From: JASFHF01 sp050123375 | Lineage (GTDB): Bacteria; Pseudomonadota; Gammaproteobacteria; UBA12402 | Direction of reading: 5' to 3' | Length of the DNA stretch: 37,993 bases | Assembly (NCBI GenBank): GCA_050123375.1 | Contig: JASFHF010000021.1 | Coordinates: 1-37,993, forward strand | Shown here: positions 23,800 to 31,893 of the stretch, piece by piece | Layout of the letters: every line of letters begins with the position of its first letter | Position numbering within the stretch: position 1 is the first letter of the stretch | Translations under genes and position numbers: made by a program | Notes under the pieces: generated by a model | What the model saw: the letters and a program-made list of their open reading frames with translations, nothing else | Databases searched by the model: none | What the model was told of the DNA's origin: nothing

Positions 23800-24578
23800 T
23801 TAACTACGTTCGACAATTAGGCCGTACCGGCATACATTTTGGCACCGCATTAGGCCGTTCTGGCTGGTTTTTATTCAGCTCGATTATACGTAAACCAAAT
23901 TTCAAACATGGATTTCCCAGCTTAATTCAGCAAATTTATAATGAAGGCGTACTATCTCTTATCATCATCATTGTATCTGCTTTATTTATCGGAATGGTAG
24001 TTGGTTTGCAAGGTTATAATACTTTAGAAAAATTTGGTACAACTTCTGCATTAGGACAATTATTAGCTCTCAGCGTTACGCGTGAATTAGGTCCGGTAAT
24101 TACCGCTTTGTTATTCGCCGGTCGGGCAGGCAGTGCATTAACTGCAGAAATTGGTTTAATGAAAGCAACTGAACAATTATCCAGCATGGAAATGATGGCC
24201 GTAGATCCGCTGCATCGCGTAATTTCACCGCGTTTTTGGGGCGGAGTAATTTCGATGCCGATTCTAGCCGTTATTTTTAGTGCTATTGCAATTTATGGCG
24301 GATATTTAGTCGGCGTAGTCTGGTTAGGTGTTGATAGCGGAACTTTTTGGTCAAACATGCAGGCAAATGTTGATTTCCGTATCGACATTTTAAATGGTAT
24401 TATTAAAAGTATTGCGTTCGGTATTGTTGTTACCTGGATTGCTATTTTCCAAGGTTACGATTGCATTCCTACTTCCGAAGGAATCAGTCGCGCAACAACC
24501 CGATCAGTAGTATATTCTTCTTTAGTTATTTTGGGTTTAGATTTTATTTTAACTACAATGATGATGAAAGGATGGTAA
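23796..24578 (+). CDS. mlaE: Phospholipid transport permease MlaE
   Basis: MlaE is the inner-membrane permease that pairs with MlaF. The 260-residue protein is hydrophobic with about five or six membrane segments. It has the family pattern VVGLQGYNTLEKFG, VTRELGPVITALLFAGRAGS and AEIGLMKATEQLSSMEMMAV, the last being the region that contacts the ATPase. It overlaps mlaF by 4 nt and is followed by mlaD after 2 nt. Length agrees with E. coli MlaE. No defect is visible. Confidence 0.93.
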   Translation: MINYVRQLGRTGIHFGTALGRSGWFLFSSIIRKPNFKHGFPSLIQQIYNEGVLSLIIIIVSALFIGMVVGLQGYNTLEKFGTTSALGQLLALSVTRELGPVITALLFAGRAGSALTAEIGLMKATEQLSSMEMMAVDPLHRVISPRFWGGVISMPILAVIFSAIAIYGGYLVGVVWLGVDSGTFWSNMQANVDFRIDILNGIIKSIAFGIVVTWIAIFQGYDCIPTSEGISRATTRSVVYSSLVILGLDFILTTMMMKGW

Positions 24579-24580
24579 TC

Positions 24581-25048
24581 ATGCGAAAATATGCAATTGA
24601 ATTTATTGTTGGCCTGTTAATGATTGCAGGTATTGTAGCTTTTGTAGTATTAGCTTTTAAAGTAAGCGGGTTTACCACTTTTGGCGATCATGAAACATAC
24701 AAAATAACTGCTGAATTTACCAACGTCGGTGACCTGAAGGTAAGAGCGCCGGTAACGATAGCCGGAGTTACCATTGGACAAGTCACTAAAATTAAACTTG
24801 ATCCTAAAAGTTATAAAGCAGTCGTCACCATGAAAATAATGAATGGCCACAATGATATTCCAGTTGATTCTACTGCAAATATTTTTACTGCTGGATTATT
24901 AGGCGCAAATTACATTAGCATTACACCAGGTTTTGAAAATGAATTTTTAAAAGAAGGCGGACAAATTGAAAAAACCAATCAGGCATTAATTTTACAAAAC
25001 CTGGTTGGACAATTGATGTATACTTTGAAGAATAAGGATAAAAAATAA
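24581..25048 (+). CDS. mlaD: MCE-family lipid-binding protein MlaD
   Basis: MlaD forms a periplasmic ring, anchored by one membrane helix, that passes phospholipids between MlaC and MlaE. I start it at ATG 24581, with AAAGGA upstream; another ATG at 24572 is in frame. The 155 residues comprise a membrane helix (about 7-28) and one MCE domain with YKITAEFTNVGDLKVRAPV, IAGVTIGQVTKI and FTAGLLGANYISI. The C-terminal amphipathic helix (LILQNLVGQLMYTL) matches the part that plugs the ring centre in E. coli. A palindromic repeat separates it from mlaC. Confidence 0.93.
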   Translation: MRKYAIEFIVGLLMIAGIVAFVVLAFKVSGFTTFGDHETYKITAEFTNVGDLKVRAPVTIAGVTIGQVTKIKLDPKSYKAVVTMKIMNGHNDIPVDSTANIFTAGLLGANYISITPGFENEFLKEGGQIEKTNQALILQNLVGQLMYTLKNKDKK

Positions 25049-25071
25049 TATTGACGGAACAAATTGTAGGC

Positions 25072-25136
25072 GGGTCGGGTCTTCACTCATTACAAGTGCC
25101 ATGCTTGTTGCTTTGTAATAAGTGAAGACCCGACCC
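25072..25136. repeat. Palindromic element, GGT/ACC subtype
   Basis: Arms 25072-25095 and 25113-25136 pair with one mismatch over 24 bp (core GTCGGGTCTTCAC). It shares the 23-nt block TGCCATGCTTGTTGCTTTGT... with the element at 19857-19971. It lies inside the mla operon, between mlaD and mlaC. Confidence 0.85.
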
Positions 25137-25178
25137 CCAAAGAAACTAACTATTACACCTATTATAGGAACAAAACAC

Positions 25179-25784
25179 ATGAAACTAAAACCAAAACTAA
25201 TACTATTTTTTATTTGCATCATTTTTAGCACTACAGTTTTTGCACAATCAAACCCAATGGCAATGATGCGCAATCTTTCCGATAGAATGTTAGCTGCACT
25301 ACGACAAAATCGCGTAAGACTAAGAAGTAATCCTAAATATATTTATACTTTAGTGAAGCGCATTATCGTTCCACATGCAGATCTTCCGGGAATGTCCCGT
25401 TCAGTGCTTGGACGCACCGCATGGAAAAGCGCTAACAAACAACAACAACAGGCATTCATCAGAGCATTCACTAACATTATGATCAGCACTTATGCTTCAG
25501 CTTTAAATGCTTATGAAGACGAAAAAATTAATTTCTTCCCACTAAGAGGCGGGTATCAAGGTAAAAGACGGGTTAGAATCCAAAGCCAGGTAATCAGATC
25601 AGATGGCCCACCAATTCCATTAAATTACAAGTTAGCGTTAATTAAAAATACCTGGAAAATTTATGACTTAAATGTCGAAGGAGTAAGCTTATTACAAAGC
25701 TTTTATTCACAATTTCAAGCAAAATTGTCACAAGGCAAAACTGTGGCACAAATTACACGCGAACTACGACAACGTAAAAAATGA
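25179..25784 (+). CDS. mlaC: Periplasmic phospholipid-binding protein MlaC
   Basis: MlaC shuttles phospholipids across the periplasm between the outer-membrane MlaA complex and MlaD. I place the start at ATG 25179 (201 residues) because it is followed by a clear signal peptide, KLILFFICIIFSTTVFAQ, with cleavage after about residue 22; the longer frame begins inside the palindrome. The mature part has the family pattern PHADLPGMSRSVLGRTAW and FTNIMISTYASALNAY, then the lipid-pocket strands around VRIQSQVI and WKIYDLNVEGVS. It overlaps mlaB by 4 nt (ATGA). MlaA is not in the window. Confidence 0.9.
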   Translation: MKLKPKLILFFICIIFSTTVFAQSNPMAMMRNLSDRMLAALRQNRVRLRSNPKYIYTLVKRIIVPHADLPGMSRSVLGRTAWKSANKQQQQAFIRAFTNIMISTYASALNAYEDEKINFFPLRGGYQGKRRVRIQSQVIRSDGPPIPLNYKLALIKNTWKIYDLNVEGVSLLQSFYSQFQAKLSQGKTVAQITRELRQRKK

Positions 25785-26086
25785 AAGCAACACAAGCAAA
25801 CATAACTGCCAAAACAGAAAATTTCTGGAATGTTGAAGGTGAATTAACTTTCAATACAACAAAGTTATTATTAAACAAAAGTAAAAAATTATTTTCAATT
25901 AAAACAAATTCCATCGAAGTAGATTTATCACAAATCACACGCAGTGATAGCTCTGCGCTTGCGTTGTTAACTGAATGGCAACGTTTAGCCGCACAGCATA
26001 AAAAAATCATTTTCTTTAAAAATTTACCATCACAACTATTTAATATGGCAAAACTTTCAAAATTAGATAATATTTTAAATATATAG
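25781..26086 (+). CDS. mlaB: STAS-domain protein MlaB
   Basis: MlaB is a small cytoplasmic STAS protein that binds MlaF and is needed for stability and activity of the transporter. The 101-residue frame has the STAS strand-helix pattern with SIEVDLSQITRSDSSALALL, the usual DSS segment of the fold, and a C-terminal helix around LPSQLFNMAKLSKLD. It starts inside the mlaC stop (ATGA) and its own stop TAG is the first base pair region of a nested palindromic element, so the operon is followed directly by a repeat. Confidence 0.85.
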   Translation: MKATQANITAKTENFWNVEGELTFNTTKLLLNKSKKLFSIKTNSIEVDLSQITRSDSSALALLTEWQRLAAQHKKIIFFKNLPSQLFNMAKLSKLDNILNI

Positions 26087-26240
26087 GGGTCGCATCTTCA
26101 CTCGTTACATGTGGACTATAGCTAAATTCTTTAAGGGTCGGAGCTTTACATGATTACAAAGCAATAAACAGCGCACTTGTAATTATGTAAAGCTCCGACC
26201 CGCTTGACTTCTGCTATGTAATGAGTGAAGATGCGACCCC
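26086..26240. repeat. Nested palindromic elements (one inside another)
   Basis: The outer arms 26086-26109 and 26217-26240 pair over 24 bp with one mismatch (core GTCGCATCTTCAC). Inside them lies a second complete palindrome, arms 26135-26159 and 26177-26201, 25 bp with one mismatch (core GTCGGAGCTTTAC). Both belong to the family of 19857-19971 and 25072-25136. The simplest reading is that one element jumped into another. Confidence 0.85.
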
Positions 26241-26257
26241 ATTATAGGGAACCAAAC

Positions 26258-26977
26258 ATGAAACACAAAAACCCATTCAGCGGAATACATTATTTATTTC
26301 GTGGATTTAATATGTTGACTACACCCGGCATCAAACGCTTCGTTATTATTCCATTAATTATTAATATTATTTTATTCAGTTTATTAATTGGCCTTGGTTA
26401 TCATTTTATTAGCTACTTAATTTCGTTATTACCTCATTGGCTGCATTGGTTGAGTTGGTTGATTATTCCAATATTTTTTATTGCCAGTAGTATTATTATC
26501 ATTTATATCTTTACTATTGTAGCAAACTTAATCGGCGCACCATTTAACAGCCTACTATCAGAGAAAGTACAACTACTCACTACAGGAAAAAAACCGCGCG
26601 AAGACGAAGGTTTTAAAGAAGCAATTAAAGATATCCCACGTACTTTAAAACGCGAATGGCATAAAATCGTCTACTATATTCCACGTGCTTTGTTATTATT
26701 AATTTTATTTTTTATTCCAATAATCAATGTTATCGCAGGAATTTTGTGGTTTGTTTTTGGGTGCTGGATGATGGCCGTTGAATATGTCGATTACCCAATG
26801 GATAACCATAAAAAACCTTTTAAGGAACTACATCATTATCTACACACACATTGTTTACAAAGTTTGACTTTTGGCGCAAGTGTTGCGATTATAAGTATGA
26901 TTCCTGTAATAAACTTCTTTGTAATGCCAGCGGCGGTCATCGGCGGCACTTTGATGTATTTGGAAAACAGTCAATAG
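26258..26977 (+). CDS. CysZ/EI24-family membrane protein
   Basis: The start ATG at 26258 follows an AGGGA ribosome site and gives 239 residues. The protein resembles the CysZ/EI24 family: FSGIHYLFRGFNMLTTPGIK at the N-terminus, several membrane segments (about 30-50, 65-95, 145-175, 200-230) and a conserved NLIGAPFNSLLSEKVQ motif, then EYVDYPMDNH. CysZ mediates sulfate uptake in E. coli, but in organisms without cysteine biosynthesis genes nearby the role is less certain, so I give no symbol. It follows the mla operon beyond a nested repeat and is 10 nt ahead of the next gene. Confidence 0.75.
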   Translation: MKHKNPFSGIHYLFRGFNMLTTPGIKRFVIIPLIINIILFSLLIGLGYHFISYLISLLPHWLHWLSWLIIPIFFIASSIIIIYIFTIVANLIGAPFNSLLSEKVQLLTTGKKPREDEGFKEAIKDIPRTLKREWHKIVYYIPRALLLLILFFIPIINVIAGILWFVFGCWMMAVEYVDYPMDNHKKPFKELHHYLHTHCLQSLTFGASVAIISMIPVINFFVMPAAVIGGTLMYLENSQ

Positions 26978-26987
26978 GAGCAAAAAT

Positions 26988-27536
26988 ATGCAGACAATAC
27001 ACGCAATTTTTTTAAGTATTTTCAGTTTTTTTCACTTACCAATACACGTTAATATGACACCTTCTACTTCTATTGTAGGATTACCACGAGCAATTGCCAA
27101 AGTAAAAAAAACTTCTACACTGCCCGTACTATTTCCTAAAGAAGTCCCCGTTGATCCCGCAATTAAAACTTATTATGCATCAACTTCCCTAACTAATATT
27201 CCTCACGGGATTAATTATATTATTAATGTTGATCGTACTAAAAAGTGCAAGGGCGCACATTATTGCAACGTTGGAATGCTGCAAGCAGAAAGTAAAACTA
27301 ATCCACAAATGTATTATGATAAAAATCACCAAGAAATTACAGTGCCGGTAAAATTAAATGCGGGCTTTAAAGGTTATTTCACACCAAGCCATGCAATGGG
27401 TGATTTTTGGCCAGCAATGCTGCAATGGCGCAACAATGGCACCTTGTACACTTTAAGCTGGAATGTGTCTTCACAAACCAAAGAAAAATATGCTTTGATT
27501 AAGATGGCAAATTCAATTATTGCGCAGGAAAAATAA
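26988..27536 (+). CDS. Exported protein of unknown function
   Basis: This 182-residue protein begins with a hydrophobic stretch (IHAIFLSIFSFFHLPIHV) that could be a signal peptide or anchor. The rest is soluble, with PVLFPKEVPVD, then YYASTSLTNIPHGINYIINVD, a possible disulfide pair in KCKGAHYC, and ending in LSWNVSSQTKEKYALIKMANSI. The pattern of strands and a late YTLSWNV segment suggests a small periplasmic beta-rich domain, but I do not recognise the family. AGGAG precedes the ATG, and the gap to the CysZ/EI24-like gene is only 10 nt, so they are probably co-transcribed. Confidence 0.65.
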   Translation: MQTIHAIFLSIFSFFHLPIHVNMTPSTSIVGLPRAIAKVKKTSTLPVLFPKEVPVDPAIKTYYASTSLTNIPHGINYIINVDRTKKCKGAHYCNVGMLQAESKTNPQMYYDKNHQEITVPVKLNAGFKGYFTPSHAMGDFWPAMLQWRNNGTLYTLSWNVSSQTKEKYALIKMANSIIAQEK

Positions 27537-27558
27537 CAGAACTTATGCAAAAATCAAT

Positions 27559-28020
27559 CTAATAATACCGTCTCAACCTACACTGACAAACTGACTGGCG
27601 TGCCCATTTCGTAGTATGCCATTGTCCTGTCCATTGACCACCAGCATGATGACAAATGTTTGGACATGTATTCTCAGCATCCATTTGGCTCCAAATAGGA
27701 CCTGCATTAATATCCCGCAAAATACCACGTTTGTGCGGGTGCCAAGGACGATGGTGATGACGATGATGGTAATGATAAATATACTGCAGCTGTCCATCAT
27801 TATTCGTAATGCCCACGCCTCGTTTAACCGTAATGCTGGCATGATGTGGAAAACCATGCTGATCCTTACAAAAACAATCTAAACGACCATTAATTACCGT
27901 ACAAACATCACAAGAATTTTGATAATTACCTGGAGGCAAATCAAATTGCGCCGCTGCTGCATTTACCAACAACCAACTAACTAAAACTAGCGATATCGAA
28001 AATAATAATTTTTTATACAT
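27559..28020 (-). CDS. Secreted CVNH/MVL-type mannan-binding lectin
   Basis: This 153-residue protein has a signal peptide (residues 1-24, ending VNAAAAQ). Residues about 26-70 resemble a cyanovirin-N homology domain: FDLPPGNYQNSCDVCTVING, then CFCKDQHGFPHHASI. After a His-rich linker (YHYHHRHHHRPWHPHKRG), residues 106-150 match one repeat of the Microcystis viridis lectin: AGPIWSQMDAE, GGQWTGQWHTTKWARQSVCQC. Both families bind high-mannose glycans. Eight or so cysteines suggest disulfides in an oxidising compartment. A GGAGG site precedes the ATG. The His-rich linker may bind metal. A role in attachment to a eukaryotic host or protist is inference. Confidence 0.72.
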   Translation of the reverse strand: MYKKLLFSISLVLVSWLLVNAAAAQFDLPPGNYQNSCDVCTVINGRLDCFCKDQHGFPHHASITVKRGVGITNNDGQLQYIYHYHHRHHHRPWHPHKRGILRDINAGPIWSQMDAENTCPNICHHAGGQWTGQWHTTKWARQSVCQCRLRRYY

Positions 28021-28146
28021 CTCAATCCTCCATTAGTGAAATAATATCACGACTTTTGCACTATGTGCGAAAGTTTTTATCCCATGGGTTAAGAAATTAC
28101 AACACATTTTTTACGTAACTTGTTGTTTTTCCCAAAAACAATGAAA

Positions 28147-28169
28147 TTATCCACATTTTCTGTGGATAA
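28147..28169. promoter_or_regulatory. Inverted pair of perfect DnaA boxes
   Basis: TTATCCACA (28147-28155) and its reverse complement TGTGGATAA (28161-28169) are separated by 5 nt within a 394-nt AT-rich gene-free stretch (28021-28414). Each is the consensus DnaA box of E. coli. Near matches follow at about 28288 (TTTATCCGC) and 28352 (TGTGTACAA). It may be a DnaA-binding site, or merely a small hairpin. Nothing else is recognised in this stretch. Confidence 0.4.
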
Positions 28170-28414
28170 CTATGTGAAAAACTCTTGGAAATTTTACCTG
28201 AGACAGCATCTATACGCGCTCTAAGTTAAATTGTCTACTTTTTCTGCATTGGCAATTTATTAATATTTTTCAATGAGTTATAGTTTATCCGCTTATTTTA
28301 ATATTCAAAAAATAAATTAAATGATAAAGTATTAATCAATATATTTAATCCTGTGTACAACTTTACAAAAATCCGCACTTTTTCAATTTTCTTGTCAAGT
28401 AAATTCTTGATTTT

Positions 28415-28753
28415 TTATAAAAGAGGCTGCGGTAAAGTCATTTTGTGCCATTTCAATGGAAGTCTGCCTTTGACTCCCACATATTTTACAATCATCCTCT
28501 TAGCAATAGTACAATTATCATGAGCGCACCTAACCCACATGGTATTCATTCCGCAACCACGATTGCGCCTCACAAAACTGTTATACTTGATATATCCAGC
28601 TTTACATTCAATTGTAGTTATATGCAAAGCCTTATGACGGCCATCAAATTTTTGCGCCACCAAACATAGATCCGGATTAGCCCATGCAACTCCTATGGCA
28701 CTAACACCAAAACATACAACCATACGAAAAATAATCTTAAATAAACTATACAC
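28415..28753 (-). CDS. Small exported cysteine-containing protein
   Basis: The start is the GTG at 28753, with AAGGAG 8 nt upstream, giving 112 residues. Residues 1-25 form a signal peptide (FRMVVCFGVSAIGVAWA). The mature part has six cysteines (DLCLVAQ, IECKAGY, GCGMNTMWVRCAHDNC) and many basic residues, suggesting a small disulfide-bonded periplasmic or secreted protein. I do not recognise the family. The coding strand, ribosome site and signal peptide together make the gene credible. Confidence 0.6.
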   Translation of the reverse strand: MYSLFKIIFRMVVCFGVSAIGVAWANPDLCLVAQKFDGRHKALHITTIECKAGYIKYNSFVRRNRGCGMNTMWVRCAHDNCTIAKRMIVKYVGVKGRLPLKWHKMTLPQPLL

Positions 28754-28940
28754 GATTTTTTCTCCTTGAAAATATTACCAACTAATATTACGCAATTGCG
28801 AAACCCGTGAATTGTAATGCATCTTCAAACTCCCATGCAAACTAATTTTCAATACATATCAGAGCCAAATTAAATTGACTAAAACAAATAAACTTATATA
28901 ATTAACAATCCAATAAAGTGCGAGGGGCACACTAAAAAAA

Positions 28941-29162
28941 ATGGGTTCAATAAAAATTAACAATTTAGTTAAAAAAATTTATACCAAAATTAAATCAATA
29001 CCGTATCTACCAAAAACCGACACAAACGATCAATCTATTTCCAGCAAAACACCAGACATTATAGAAAAAACTTCACCAATAAATACTTCAAATATATTAC
29101 AACAACTAGAACAAATTCAAACAACCATACAACCTGCTGAAGATGAATTAAATTTTACTTAA
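28941..29162 (+). CDS. Possible small protein, unknown
   Basis: This 73-codon frame has a weak GAGGGG ribosome-site candidate at some distance and a Lys/Ile-rich start (NLVKKIYTKIKSIPYLPK) followed by a polar Ser/Thr/Gln-rich tail. It converges with, and overlaps by 8 nt, the large acyl synthetase gene. No domain is recognised. It may be real, since it fills an otherwise empty gap, but the composition is what AT-rich DNA yields by chance. Confidence 0.35.
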   Translation: MGSIKINNLVKKIYTKIKSIPYLPKTDTNDQSISSKTPDIIEKTSPINTSNILQQLEQIQTTIQPAEDELNFT

Positions 29163-31893
29163 GGGCGCCTAAATTCCTTACCTGCTGTTCAATTCCACGC
29201 GCAATTGCTGTATAATCGTCAGCTTCTCCCAAAGTAAAACCTTGCTGCTGCAATTCATCCGAAAAATATGGTTTACCAAACTTTATTTTAATTTTATTAA
29301 AATGAGGAAAAGCCCTCCCACGCGGCAATGCTTGGAATGATCCATCAATATAAACCGGAATCAATGGGATATTAAGTTCTTTGGCTAAAATTCCGATACC
29401 TTTTTTAAAAGGCTGTATCGAACCATCAACTGACCTACCTCCTTCAGGAAAAATACAAATAGCTTTATCATGCCGCAAGACATAACCACAAGCTTGCAAA
29501 GCATCTACTAATCTTGCGCCGGGATCTAATGGAATAATTCTGCCGCTCTTAACTAAATCGCGAATGATCGGTACGTCAAAAAAAACATAATATCCCAAAA
29601 AAAATGTACGCAATTCCACATGACGCGGCAAAACAGCGGTAATTAAAAACGCATCTAAATAACTATTATGATTAGGACATAATATAAATGCGGTATCTTG
29701 AGGCAAATTTTCTGCACCACTAACTTCAATGCGCCAAGCTAATTTTGCAATTGCATATAATCCGCCACAAAACAAAATTGCCGCAAATTTAAGCAGTCTG
29801 CTAGGCATCAAATCAATTTTATCAATAATGTTTTTTTCCGGATCAGTACTTAATAAATCTTTCCATAAGGTTTCTTTTGATTTAATTTCAACTTCCGCTA
29901 CAATTGCAGGACGCTGTTGTTCAAGCAACTTATTAACCGCCAATACTAACTCTTTAACCGTAAAAATATTTGCCATATTCTGTTCATCAATGTGCAAATT
30001 AAAGTTTTTCTCCAAAGCTGCAAATAATTCGACACGACTTAACGAATCAAACCCCAAATCAAGACCTAAATGATCAGTTAAAACAATTGATCGATCAATT
30101 TGTTTTTCACGCTGAATTATCTCAGCAATTTTTTTAAACGCAGGAGTAACAACCAGCCGCAAATCTTCCGCGCTCATTTCTGGTTCTTGATATATTGCCG
30201 GTTTAGCACCACTCAACTGGTCTCGATATCTAGTTTGAATCAAATGACGCTTTAACTTTCCAAGCCGGGTACGTGGTAAATCCTGCTTAGTAATAACAAA
30301 ACCCATAATACGTTTATACTCAGGGTAATCTTTAGATAAAATTTCTAACTCTACTTTAATCGCGGCTTCTATCTCAATTACACCATATTTGCGCAAATTA
30401 TTAAAATCAGGAACAATTACTGCTTTTAATTGCTCCACCGCACCTGCTTGTGCTGCAACTAACATAACACATAATTCTTTAATAAACTTACTTTGACTAT
30501 AATAATCTTCAACAAGTTCCGGTGTAATATTTTTTCCCGAACTTAAAACAATTAATTCTTTTTTTCTTCCGGTAATAAATAAATAATCATCCTGATCCAA
30601 ATAACCTAAATCGCCCGAATAAAACCACCCATCTTTAAACGCCGAAGATGTTGCAGCTGCATTTTTGTAATAGCCCTGCATAAGATTTGGACCTTTAATC
30701 GCTATTTCACCAACACCATGTGAGTCTTTTTCAATTATTTTAATTTCAACATCTGGAAGCGCCTTACCCACCGAACCAATTTTACTTAATAATCCCGGAT
30801 TAAAAGTAACTACTGGAGCAGTTTCAGTTAAGCCATAACCTTGAAGCAAGGTAAATCCTAATTTATTAAAAAAATATTCAATATCTAAATTAAGTTTTGC
30901 ACCGCCGCAAACTAAAAACTTAAATTTTTTACCAAAAAGTTTATGAATTTTATATAATAAATATTTATTCAAATTAATCCTGGTTAATTTGCGTATTAAC
31001 CAGCACATATTAATTATACCGTAAAGCAACCAACGCAAGAAAAAAGGAATATCTTTTATTGATTGTTTCATTGCTGTAGCTAATAAAACAAAAAATTGCG
31101 GTACTCCAATCAGTGTTGTTACATCAGCCTCTTGCATACAATGCAAAATTTCTTCACGTTTAAGACTCGATAAATAAGTGATTTTATTCTGAGTAAACAA
31201 TGGTAAAATTAAACTTACCATAAAAGGAAAAGAATGATGTAATGGTAAAATTGATAAAACATTATGGCTGCCTGACAAAAATTTTAATTTTTCAATACTA
31301 GAAAAATTAGCATAAAAATTTGCATGAGTTAATTGCACTCCTTTGGGCTTGCCTGTAGTACCAGAAGTATATAATATTGATGCTATATTTTCAGGTAAAA
31401 TCTTAGGCCATATTGTATCTGCTTGCGGGCAAGTAAAAAATTTTGCAAAAGATAAAATTTTTGCTTTTATCAAAGAATCAATATTTTGTGATTCTTCATC
31501 TAATACAATTATTTTCTCAACTGAAGTTATATTTACCTTTGTTAACGCAGATAATAATTGATTAGAAATAAACACTATTCTGGCTTCCGAATCAGTTAAA
31601 AAATAAGTTAAATCTTGTTTATCAGCTTGTGGATCAATCGGAATAGCAATTGCGCCCGCAAGCAAAATTCCAAAATAAATAAAACTCCACTCCGGCCTAT
31701 TTTCTAAAATCAGAGCGACTTTGTCTCCTGGCTGCACCTTTAACTGCATCAATGAATAAGCGATTGAACACACATGATCATGAAGTTCCTTATAAGTATA
31801 TTCAATATACTTATTCCCTTTTTTAATCTGCATTACAACCTTATCAGGCGCATCTCTTGCAACTTGAGATAATTTTTCAGTTAACGTTGACAT
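29155..31893 (-). CDS. Acyl-ACP synthetase - ACP - acyltransferase fusion (Aas-like)
   Basis: This 912-residue three-part enzyme has an AMP-binding acyl synthetase domain at residues 1-540 (ILYTSGTTGKPKG at 173-185, GYGLTETAPV, YSGDLGY). A carrier domain follows at about 580-665 with LGFDSLSRVE, Ser617 being the phosphopantetheine site. The C-terminal part (about 700-905) is a PlsC-type glycerophospholipid acyltransferase with NHNSYLD (H742, D747) and FPEGGRS (E813). It could activate a free fatty acid, hold it on its own carrier and pass it to a lysophospholipid or glycerol phosphate. E. coli Aas joins the two enzymes in the other order and lacks the carrier. AAAGGAG precedes the ATG, which overlaps the MFS gene by 13 nt. 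Confidence 0.88.
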   Translation of the reverse strand: MSTLTEKLSQVARDAPDKVVMQIKKGNKYIEYTYKELHDHVCSIAYSLMQLKVQPGDKVALILENRPEWSFIYFGILLAGAIAIPIDPQADKQDLTYFLTDSEARIVFISNQLLSALTKVNITSVEKIIVLDEESQNIDSLIKAKILSFAKFFTCPQADTIWPKILPENIASILYTSGTTGKPKGVQLTHANFYANFSSIEKLKFLSGSHNVLSILPLHHSFPFMVSLILPLFTQNKITYLSSLKREEILHCMQEADVTTLIGVPQFFVLLATAMKQSIKDIPFFLRWLLYGIINMCWLIRKLTRINLNKYLLYKIHKLFGKKFKFLVCGGAKLNLDIEYFFNKLGFTLLQGYGLTETAPVVTFNPGLLSKIGSVGKALPDVEIKIIEKDSHGVGEIAIKGPNLMQGYYKNAAATSSAFKDGWFYSGDLGYLDQDDYLFITGRKKELIVLSSGKNITPELVEDYYSQSKFIKELCVMLVAAQAGAVEQLKAVIVPDFNNLRKYGVIEIEAAIKVELEILSKDYPEYKRIMGFVITKQDLPRTRLGKLKRHLIQTRYRDQLSGAKPAIYQEPEMSAEDLRLVVTPAFKKIAEIIQREKQIDRSIVLTDHLGLDLGFDSLSRVELFAALEKNFNLHIDEQNMANIFTVKELVLAVNKLLEQQRPAIVAEVEIKSKETLWKDLLSTDPEKNIIDKIDLMPSRLLKFAAILFCGGLYAIAKLAWRIEVSGAENLPQDTAFILCPNHNSYLDAFLITAVLPRHVELRTFFLGYYVFFDVPIIRDLVKSGRIIPLDPGARLVDALQACGYVLRHDKAICIFPEGGRSVDGSIQPFKKGIGILAKELNIPLIPVYIDGSFQALPRGRAFPHFNKIKIKFGKPYFSDELQQQGFTLGEADDYTAIARGIEQQVRNLGALK

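Noticed and set aside
25122..25178. Upstream GTG start for mlaC
   Set aside because: It lies inside the right arm of a palindromic repeat; ATG 25179 is followed by a proper signal peptide.
27616..27882. Plus-strand 88-codon frame opposite the lectin gene
   Set aside because: The minus strand has the signal peptide, ribosome site and lectin motifs; the opposite frame is a shadow.
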